DNA from: Anaerolineae bacterium
GTDB taxonomy: Bacteria; Chloroflexota; Anaerolineae; Promineifilales; Promineifilaceae
DNA: 64,000 nt
Direction of reading: 5' to 3'
Assembly (NCBI GenBank): GCA_023954475.1
Contig: JAMLHW010000014.1
Span: forward strand, 79,632 to 143,631
Made by a program: the position numbers and the translations under genes. Position 1 is the stretch's first letter, and each line of letters opens with the position of its first letter. Positions 57,742 to 64,000 of this stretch are shown piece by piece. The notes under the pieces are model-generated. The model saw only the letters and a program-made list of their open reading frames with translations, was not told the origin of the DNA and did not search any database.

Positions 57742-59352
57742 ATGGAAATCGCCAGCGACAAACCCACCATTCGTCTCAGAATTCCAATTCTGATCGCGCT
57801 GCTTGTCACCGGTTTGTTTATGGGGCCATTCGGCATCCTTAAGCAGTTCGACAATGACAATTTGTGGACTTTCTTGCCGGTCATCGTCTTCATCATCGCG
57901 CTTGAAGCCGTTTACACAACGCTATGGCAGGCGCACCCAAATCGACGCGGCACCGACAAATGGGTCATCCGTGTCGGCGAAATCGTGTTTTTGGCCGTTG
58001 TGATACGCTTTCTGGCCTGGATGACATTTGGTGGCGTTCCCGACGAAGCCCGCTTGTACGAGTATTTGACGTCACCAGAGAGTTTTTTCGACGCGACGTT
58101 TCTGATCTTCCTGATTTTTGGTCTGTTTGCCTGGGCTTTTGCCGTTTTCTGGAGCTTGCGGTTTATCGGATTGGCATTGCAAGGAGATGAATTGGCGTTC
58201 TACCAGTTGCCATTGCAGGAACGCCGTGCGATGGATCGCCAGGGACTGCGGCCGATCGTGACCGGTCGACCTGATTTATACCAATCCTTTGTCAAATCAT
58301 GGTTCGCCGGCGGCATTTTGCTCATCATCATGATCGGTCTGGCTTCGCTCGATTTACCCAAGCTCGGCGGCGCGTCGTTGAAAGATATCGGCCGAACCGG
58401 TGTGTCACCACTTTCAATAATCGGCCTGTTGCTCTATTTCTTCGTCGGAATCTGGCTCATCAGCCATGCTCATTACCAGATCATGAAAGTGCGCTGGACG
58501 ATTAGCGGTACAGACATCGATGACAACATCAATAAGCGCTGGCACCGTGTCACTGCGCTAGTTCTGATCTCGATCGGTGCCGCCGCCGCGTTCATGCCCA
58601 TTGGTGAAACCTTTGCGCTGCAACGCCTGGCTGAGTTGATCGTCCTGGTTGCATTGTTCATCACTAATCTGATTTTCTTTCTGTTGACGGCTCTGCTGAC
58701 GCTTCCATTCCTGCTCCTCCGGCGTTCCGCACCGGAATCACTGACAACGCCCACACCGCTGGAGTTCGGAACGACACAACCGGCACCCGTGACACAAGCG
58801 GCGAATCAGGAGTTGATGGGCGCATTTTTCTGGGGCATTTTGCTCGTAGCCGTCATCTCGATTCTACTCTTCTACTTGCGTGAACGCGGCTATCCGCTCA
58901 ACGGCGAAACGATACGCGCCCTACGCCATGCCGTGATGGAGATGCTGCGTTCGGCGTGGGCGTGGCTGCGCGACCGGCGTGAAGCGCTTGCCGCGATGCT
59001 GCCGGCGGTCAGAATCGTGCGAAATTCGGCCGAGGACCCATCGCGCACCCTGCCGTGGCGCTTTGTCCGCGTCAACCGACTGCCGCCCCGTGAACAAATC
59101 CGTTTCTTTTACCTGGCCGCTGTGCGTCGTGCGCAGGAACAAGGCGTCGTGCGCCAGCCTTCAGAAACACCGTTGGAGTACAATGCAGATTTGATTGACA
59201 CGTGGCCGGAAGTGGAAACCGATGTCGAAGCATTGACTGAAGCATTCCTACACGCACGCTACAGTCCTCGGCCGATCGAAAAAGACGAAGCAGGACTCAT
59301 CAGACAAACCTGGCGGCGCATCCGCAATACATTGCGCAGCCGCAACCCGTAG
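57742..59352 (+). CDS. Multi-pass membrane protein with C-terminal DUF4129
   Basis: 536 residues. About eight membrane segments in the first 400, then a cytoplasmic region ending in DUF4129: LPPREQIRFFYLAAVRRAQE, GVVRQPSETPLEYNADL and WPEVETDVEALTEAFLHARY. DUF4129 usually occurs in MoxR/DUF58/transglutaminase clusters of unknown, possibly envelope-linked, role. No Shine-Dalgarno is visible. Convergent with the EAD1-FGS gene across 45 nt. Confidence 0.85.
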   Translation: MEIASDKPTIRLRIPILIALLVTGLFMGPFGILKQFDNDNLWTFLPVIVFIIALEAVYTTLWQAHPNRRGTDKWVIRVGEIVFLAVVIRFLAWMTFGGVPDEARLYEYLTSPESFFDATFLIFLIFGLFAWAFAVFWSLRFIGLALQGDELAFYQLPLQERRAMDRQGLRPIVTGRPDLYQSFVKSWFAGGILLIIMIGLASLDLPKLGGASLKDIGRTGVSPLSIIGLLLYFFVGIWLISHAHYQIMKVRWTISGTDIDDNINKRWHRVTALVLISIGAAAAFMPIGETFALQRLAELIVLVALFITNLIFFLLTALLTLPFLLLRRSAPESLTTPTPLEFGTTQPAPVTQAANQELMGAFFWGILLVAVISILLFYLRERGYPLNGETIRALRHAVMEMLRSAWAWLRDRREALAAMLPAVRIVRNSAEDPSRTLPWRFVRVNRLPPREQIRFFYLAAVRRAQEQGVVRQPSETPLEYNADLIDTWPEVETDVEALTEAFLHARYSPRPIEKDEAGLIRQTWRRIRNTLRSRNP

Positions 59353-59397
59353 CACAGGCCATCCTTCATTACGGCTGCGTTAGCAACTCAAACATCG

Positions 59398-60513
59398 TTA
59401 CACATTGCTTGCCACAAGCAAATAATTGAGCAACGGTAACGGCAATTCAGGTGGACGATCGACCAACCTGAATCCGACTACCGGATACCAGCCGAGCGGA
59501 TTGTGGGCAATGCGGGCTGTGACATGGGCATCTGACTGATCGTTGTACCATGAACCACCACGCAAAACATACGCCCGGTCATGGCTGTTATCGCGCGTTG
59601 CTGTCCATTCCCATACATTTCCCGACACATCAACACAACCATAGGGACTGTCACCTGCCGGTGAGTAGCGTCCGACATGCGTCGTATGGTGTATGCCGGA
59701 TTCAGCGGTGTTACAGCGGCGGTCGCACCATTCATTTCCCCACGGATAGAGGCGTCCGTTGATGCCGCGAGCCGCTTTTTCCCATTGCTCCTGAGTGGGT
59801 AAAAATTTACCTGCCCAGGCAGCATATTCCATCGCATCGTGCCAATTCACAAAGGTAACCGGATAATTGGCCTTATCTTCAGGATAAGTGCGGTGTGCTT
59901 TATTCCAGTACACCGGCACAGGATGATCCTGTGTATCATCAATGAAGTACTTGTATTCTCGATTGGTAACCGGTGTTTTATCAATCCAGAATGGTCCCAT
60001 GTTTTTCGGTACGCAATCTGTACCGAATTGAAATTCACCACCAGGAACCAACACCATCTCCTTGTCATCTTTCGTGGCAAAAACACGGGTTTCGTTGATC
60101 TCCCGATTAGGAATACGAGGCGCAGGCCAATCGGCAGGGTGGACGGGCGGCGGATAGTGCCGATCTTCCGGACGAGGCACCACATCCCGATGTCCTTGCA
60201 GCGCATCCGATGTTTGATCCATACCGGCATCTGCAAACCGAACACCGTGATCCATGAAGCTTTCAGGAAGTGCCGTTACAAGTCGATTGGTGGGGTTTTC
60301 GGCTTTCAGCACGACAATAAGCTGTGGTATGCAATCGTGTATTTCAGCATACTCGATGACTTCATCTACCCCTTTCGGAAAAGTTGCGCCGTCCCGGATA
60401 ATGTAATCCGGTCTGCGTTCTGTTCGCAATATGACCTGTCGCAACGTGTCGAGCGTGAAGCCGTCAAGCATTGCATTGCGCAGTAAAGCGCGATCCTTTG
60501 CACCTAGCCGCAT
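59398..60513 (-). CDS. EAD1 adaptor domain fused to an FGE-like (FGS) domain lacking catalytic cysteines
   Basis: 371 residues. Residues 1-80 resemble effector-associated domain 1: LLRNAMLDGFTLDTLRQVIL, GVDEVIEYAEIHDCIPQLIV, VLKAENPTN. After a Pro-rich linker (110-140), residues 150-352 are a formylglycine-generating-enzyme/C-type-lectin-like fold: EMVLVPGGEFQFGTD, PVTNREYKYFI, YPVTFVNWHDAMEYAAWAGK, LPTQEQWEKAARG, DVSGNVWEWTAT and YVLRGGSWYND. True FGEs carry two Cys just after RGGSW; here YNDQSDAHVTAR follows, so it should not make formylglycine. EADs were described as adaptors linking effectors to NTPase sensors in conflict systems. No EAD-bearing NTPase adjoins it. GGAGG precedes the ATG. 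Confidence 0.8.
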   Translation of the reverse strand: MRLGAKDRALLRNAMLDGFTLDTLRQVILRTERRPDYIIRDGATFPKGVDEVIEYAEIHDCIPQLIVVLKAENPTNRLVTALPESFMDHGVRFADAGMDQTSDALQGHRDVVPRPEDRHYPPPVHPADWPAPRIPNREINETRVFATKDDKEMVLVPGGEFQFGTDCVPKNMGPFWIDKTPVTNREYKYFIDDTQDHPVPVYWNKAHRTYPEDKANYPVTFVNWHDAMEYAAWAGKFLPTQEQWEKAARGINGRLYPWGNEWCDRRCNTAESGIHHTTHVGRYSPAGDSPYGCVDVSGNVWEWTATRDNSHDRAYVLRGGSWYNDQSDAHVTARIAHNPLGWYPVVGFRLVDRPPELPLPLLNYLLVASNV

Positions 60514-60688
60514 GTTACTTCCTCCTGAACTCCGGTTTGTTACGCTGCGATGCTTGCTTTAATACTAACTCGATGACAACGGCACGGTTCAGCTATCGGC
60601 CGAAATGCTATACCTCCCATTGCATCTTGCCCTGATTCTGTAATTTCGCCGGGTTCCCTGATACAGCAATCAAAAACCTCGTACCGGA

Positions 60689-61927
60689 CTACATTGTCTC
60701 ATGACCCCAACGTCCAATGAGACGCACGACCATTTTAACCGAGAGTTCCATATCCTCCACACAGGCATATTCGAGCGGGCCATGCGCATTGTCACTGCCG
60801 CGAAAGATATTGGGCGTCGGCAAGCCACGTTCGGTGAGCATCGCGCCGTCTGTGCCACCACGCATCGGATTGGTAATCGGTGTAATGCCCAAATCTTCAT
60901 AAACCTCAAACACCAAATCAACCGGACGCATATCCTTTTCCAGCCAGTAACGCATGTTGCGATATTGCTCTTTGAACGTCAAATCGAGCTTGAGGCCGGG
61001 TGTCTGCTCCTTCACGGCGGCACAAATGTCGCGCACGACTTGCCGCTTTTCCGCCAGTCCGTCCAGTTCAAAATCGCGCAAAATCAGGTGCAAACGCGCA
61101 TCGACCACATCTGCTTTCAGTTCAATTGGATGGATAAACCCGTCGCGTCCATCGGTCGTCTCCGGTGCGCATCCTTCAAACGGCAGCAAGGCGACGATTT
61201 TGGCAGCGGCACGCAGCGCGGAAATCATTTTGCCTTTCGATTTGCCGGGATGAATGCTGTACCCCTTGAGAGTGATGTCGGCGCGGTCGGCCGAAAATGT
61301 TTCGTAGACCAATTCGCCGCGTTCACGTCCATCCAGCGTGTAGGCAAAATCGGCGCCGAGAAATTCGAGGTCGAGTTTGTGTGTGCCTCGGCCGATTTCC
61401 TCATCAGGATTAAAGCAGAGTCGCACTTTACCATGTGACACCTCGAGATGGTTGAGTAGATAATTGGCGGCTGTCATGACAACAGCCACACCGGCTTTGT
61501 CATCGCCGCCGAGCAGCGTGGCACCCGATGCGGTGACAATGGTCTGCCCTATTTTGTCGGCAAGCAGGGGATAATCGGCCGAATCCAAAACCAGATCGGG
61601 ATTATCGGGAAACCTAATCGGCTTGCCGTCATAATTGTAATGCACACGCGGTTTGACACCTCTGCCCGGCATCTCCCGCGCTGTATCGACATGCGCAAAC
61701 AGCGCGATCACCGGCGCATCTTCACAGCCCGGTGTCGCCGGTATGGTCGCTGTCAAAATGCCGAATTCGTCCAGATGGATGTCTAAAGCGCCAATTTCAT
61801 TCAATTCATCGCGCAGCAAATACAGTAAATCCCACTGCCCGGGTGTACTCGGCGTGGTCGGGCTAGTGTCGTCACTTTGGGTGTCGATCTGTACGTAGCG
61901 TAGAAAGCGGTTGAGCAGTTCACTCAT
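60689..61927 (-). CDS. pepT: Peptidase T (tripeptide aminopeptidase)
   Basis: 412 residues from ATG 61927, selected because GGAG lies 6 nt upstream; an ATG four codons earlier overlaps that site. M20B zinc peptidase: LFAHVDTAREMPGRGVKP, LLGGDDKAGVAVVMTAANYL, CFNPDEEIGRGTHKLDLEFL, GYSIHPGKSKGKMISAL, NPMRGGTDGAMLTERGLPTP and NAHGPLEYACVEDMELS. All expected metal ligands are present. Cleaves N-terminal residues from tripeptides in the cytoplasm. Confidence 0.95.
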   Translation of the reverse strand: MSELLNRFLRYVQIDTQSDDTSPTTPSTPGQWDLLYLLRDELNEIGALDIHLDEFGILTATIPATPGCEDAPVIALFAHVDTAREMPGRGVKPRVHYNYDGKPIRFPDNPDLVLDSADYPLLADKIGQTIVTASGATLLGGDDKAGVAVVMTAANYLLNHLEVSHGKVRLCFNPDEEIGRGTHKLDLEFLGADFAYTLDGRERGELVYETFSADRADITLKGYSIHPGKSKGKMISALRAAAKIVALLPFEGCAPETTDGRDGFIHPIELKADVVDARLHLILRDFELDGLAEKRQVVRDICAAVKEQTPGLKLDLTFKEQYRNMRYWLEKDMRPVDLVFEVYEDLGITPITNPMRGGTDGAMLTERGLPTPNIFRGSDNAHGPLEYACVEDMELSVKMVVRLIGRWGHETM

Positions 61928-62087
61928 TTTGTACTCCATTCAGTTGAGGAAGTGGTAGATGCACGAACAGGATTGCTAAGGGCAAGCACCATTCGTCAAA
62001 CATCACTTTAGGTTATTGTTTCGCCAATGCGGTGCGTGATTGTCCGGTCGTTAAGATGGCAAGCGGCCAAAATTCAAGCACTCTGGC

Positions 62088-62588
62088 CTATTGATTGCTA
62101 CGGCCCTGAATTCGTGGCCGTGCCCAAAGCGCCACTATGGTAAATCCTATCCCAAAGCCGACTAATACTGTCGTTGCCACCGACCAAAACGAACACGGAT
62201 CGCCACGCCAGCTTGGCAGGTAGTTGCAAACAGGGACCGCGACCAGCGTACCAACAACCAACCCAATCACCCCGCCAACTACGGCCGATTCCACGGGTAG
62301 CAACATTTCTGTGCCTCCGCTGTAACGGGACAGGAGCCAAACGTTTACGAAAACAATGGTTGCCGCAACAAGGCCGACAACGGGAACCAGAAGCTCGGTA
62401 TGTGTACTGTCGCTATGCCAGAAATAGTAGAACAAGTGAGTTCCTGTTGAGTCCGTCGCGCCACAAAGCGTAGTGAGGCCACCACAGGCAAACAGAGTCA
62501 ATAGCGCCGGCCAAATTGCATGTTTGATCGGATTTGGCTGCTCACGTTGTTCAAGCTGATGCTTGTTTTCCGAATCAGTCTTGTTCAT
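62088..62588 (-). CDS. Hypothetical membrane protein
   Basis: 166 residues from ATG 62588, which has GAGGAG before it; an open frame of 54 more codons upstream looks untranslated. Charged N-terminus, then four hydrophobic segments (HAIWPALLTLFACGGLTTLC, LLVPVVGLVAATIVFVNVWL, VVGGVIGLVVGTLVAVPVC, VATTVLVGFGIGFTIVALW). No family recognised. The gene holds no octamer. Confidence 0.7.
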   Translation of the reverse strand: MNKTDSENKHQLEQREQPNPIKHAIWPALLTLFACGGLTTLCGATDSTGTHLFYYFWHSDSTHTELLVPVVGLVAATIVFVNVWLLSRYSGGTEMLLPVESAVVGGVIGLVVGTLVAVPVCNYLPSWRGDPCSFWSVATTVLVGFGIGFTIVALWARPRIQGRSNQ

Positions 62589-63007
62589 TTGCAGGCTCCT
62601 CTGCTCAGTAAGCCAACTTCTGCTTTCAGTAATCATAGGTTCTCTGCACCTATTGTGGGTATCAATCTGCATAAAGTGCAGAAAATGAGCGAACACTCCA
62701 CCCATATCATGCTCCGTCAAAACAGAGATAAAGGCGACTACTGAAAACAACGTCCTATGCGACGGAGAGTTTGTTATAGGTGTATTCCACCATCTTCATT
62801 GTATGGGAACGAAGCTGATCATTGCAGTGACAAATGTCATAGATTTCAAGGTGGAACTGGTCTTGCCGTCATGAGAAATCGCCACTATCATTTGAAGGTG
62901 TCATCGGGAAGATTTCATAGCGCAAAAACAAACGGTAAAATGGGTTGTTACTGTAATTCACAAGCCCATCTCTACCAAAAAACAGTTTCTATGGACGGCG
63001 ATAATTT
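62589..63007. other. Gene-poor stretch between divergent genes
   Basis: 419 bp, more AT-rich than its surroundings and free of the octamer. A plus-strand frame of 85 codons (62757-63014) has no family resemblance and no ribosome site, and overlaps the next start, so I leave it uncalled. No convincing promoter pair was found by eye, although both flanking genes should be transcribed outward from here. Confidence 0.5.
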
Positions 63008-64000
63008 ATGCTGAGTGTCATAATGAGGCGATCAATCTGGCTTTTGATTGTAGGCATGTGGCTGTTAGCTCCGACGGCAGCAGCGCAAAAAGATGTAACC
63101 TTGCTCATTACTGAAGTGTATTACAACACGCCCGGCGACGACGAGGTCGAAGAGTGGGTTGAATTGGCGAATTTCAGCGATGCGCCAATCGCGCTGGAGA
63201 ATTACAAACTGGGCGACGAAGAGACGACGGGTGGACAAGAAGGGATGCAGCGCTTTCCACGGGAGAGCACAATTGGACCGGACGAGGTGATCGTTGTTGC
63301 GCGGACAGCGGGGGGATTTGAAGCATTTTTCGGCCGAAAACCGACTTTCGAAATGTTTGACAGCGATCCGCTGGTTCCCAATATGCGTAACTTTCCGCTG
63401 TTGGCCGACGGCGAAACGGTACTCAACAATAGCGGCGACGAAATTATCCTGCTCGACCCGACCAACGCCATTGTCGACGCATTGAGTTATGGCGACAGCA
63501 CGACCTTCATGCTGCCGCCGATTGCTTCGGCCGGACGCGGTGAAAGTATCGAGCGCGTACCCGCTGACTGCGACACCGATGACGCCGCCGACTGGCAGCC
63601 GCAGCGCACGCCAACACCTTTTGACCTGTCGTTTGATGGTGAGTGTGCGGGAGTCGATTCGGCCGAAACGCGACTTGCCACTTCCGACTATCCTCCCATC
63701 GGCACGCTGCAAGGCAGCGGCTCTGTTGCGGCCAGCGTCAACGAAATCGTCACCTTCGACGGCATCGTCACCGGCATCCACGCCGATCGCAATGCCGACG
63801 GCGTCGTTTTCTATACGCTTTTTGTGCAAGATATGCCGGGGACCGAAGACGGCGACCCGACCACATCGGATGCCATGCCCGTTTTTCTGGGCGTCGATGC
63901 ACCGGAAGTTGCGGTCGGCGATCATGTCCTCGTCAGCGGCCAGGTGACCGAATTCTTTGGACTGACCGAAATCGACAACGACAACGTTGCTGTGCGGATA
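63008..64000 (+). CDS. Secreted lamin-tail-domain / OB-fold protein (3'-truncated by window edge)
   Basis: 331 codons visible, frame open to the window end. Signal peptide SIWLLIVGMWLLAPTAAAQ; start at ATG 63008, with another in-frame ATG at 63023. Residues 30-170 form a lamin-tail domain (VTLLITEVYYNTPGDDEVEE, WVELANFSDAPIALENYKLG, GDEIILLDPTNAIVDALSYG). Next is an OB-like part seen in extracellular nucleases (GSVAASVNEIVTFDGIVTGI, VGDHVLVSGQVTEFFGLTEI), so an ExeM/NucH-type nuclease domain may follow beyond the window. Likely surface-exposed or secreted. Confidence 0.85.
   Translation, partial: MLSVIMRRSIWLLIVGMWLLAPTAAAQKDVTLLITEVYYNTPGDDEVEEWVELANFSDAPIALENYKLGDEETTGGQEGMQRFPRESTIGPDEVIVVARTAGGFEAFFGRKPTFEMFDSDPLVPNMRNFPLLADGETVLNNSGDEIILLDPTNAIVDALSYGDSTTFMLPPIASAGRGESIERVPADCDTDDAADWQPQRTPTPFDLSFDGECAGVDSAETRLATSDYPPIGTLQGSGSVAASVNEIVTFDGIVTGIHADRNADGVVFYTLFVQDMPGTEDGDPTTSDAMPVFLGVDAPEVAVGDHVLVSGQVTEFFGLTEIDNDNVAVRI

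Noticed and set aside
59398..60513. Genuine formylglycine-generating enzyme serving the sulfatase at 22790-24382
   Set aside because: The paired catalytic cysteines expected after RGGSW are absent, and an EAD1-like domain is fused at the N-terminus.
62757..63014. 85-codon plus-strand frame as a gene
   Set aside because: No ribosome site, no recognisable family, unusual residue composition, and it runs over the better-supported start at 63008.

Overview
The window (about 53-54% GC by eye) reads as chromosomal DNA of a member of the Chloroflexota, probably Anaerolineae- or Ardenticatenia-like. This is inferred from gene content: a large MalT/LAL-type LuxR regulator, lamin-tail-domain surface proteins, a class A penicillin-binding protein with a long C-terminal extension, DUF4129 and DUF58 membrane proteins, and an effector-associated-domain protein. 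No species can be named from sequence reading alone. The most pervasive feature is the palindromic octamer TCGGCCGA, often extended to TTCGGCCGAA. I counted about 109 copies by eye, where base composition predicts one or two. It behaves like the HIP1 octamer of cyanobacteria.

Layout. 1-429: 3' end of trmFO. 595-8992 (minus): a tightly packed seven-gene operon, reading from its promoter: cytoplasmic GH3 glycosidase, aldo/keto reductase, cupin, second aldo/keto reductase, DUF2255 protein, third aldo/keto reductase, and an MFS exporter fused to a TolB-like propeller. A LAL-type LuxR regulator (9243-12215) diverges from it and carries a perfect 13-bp inverted repeat in its leader. 12354-19518 (plus): NERD membrane protein, M28 lipoprotein peptidase, MuiA-like DUF4139 protein, HflX, M20 peptidase and acyl-CoA dehydrogenase. 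19733-20343: a Phd/VapC toxin-antitoxin pair, followed by a small P-loop kinase and rlmN. 22121-22789: an RNA locus with an unassigned structured RNA that ends in a strong terminator, then initiator tRNA-Met behind a perfect consensus promoter.

22790-31010 carries a Cys-type sulfatase, acetoacetyl-CoA synthetase, a CDP-alcohol phosphatidyltransferase, a DUF998-like protein and the penicillin-binding protein. 31289-33656: SulP transporter and a convergent MarR regulator. 33863-38724: a glycan cassette of flippase-like protein, GT4 glycosyltransferase, and a degenerate methyltransferase fused to a GT39-like enzyme. 38920-45406 is mostly housekeeping: PucR regulator, ndk, rsfS (minus), xseA-xseB, ftsY, and prfB with its programmed +1 frameshift. 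45434-53656 holds DUF58, two VOC proteins, a minimal zincin, a LysM/lamin-tail protein, nfo, an M19 dipeptidase, a queuosine-precursor transporter and a GNAT protein. 53653-56839 (minus) is a five-gene operon: nitroreductase, DUF123 GIY-YIG-like protein, xpt, membrane protein, thiN. 57082-64000 carries an alkylguanine methyltransferase, a DUF4129 protein, an EAD1-FGS effector-type protein, pepT, a small membrane protein and the start of a lamin-tail/OB-fold surface protein cut by the window end.

The most interesting items are the octamer, the EAD1-FGS protein whose FGE fold lacks the catalytic cysteines, the MFS-propeller fusion and its aldehyde/sugar operon, the unassigned RNA at 22165-22528, the methyltransferase-GT39 fusion, and several promoters whose -10 box lies 6-8 nt before an ATG, suggesting leaderless mRNAs. 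I see no rRNA, CRISPR array, insertion sequence or prophage.
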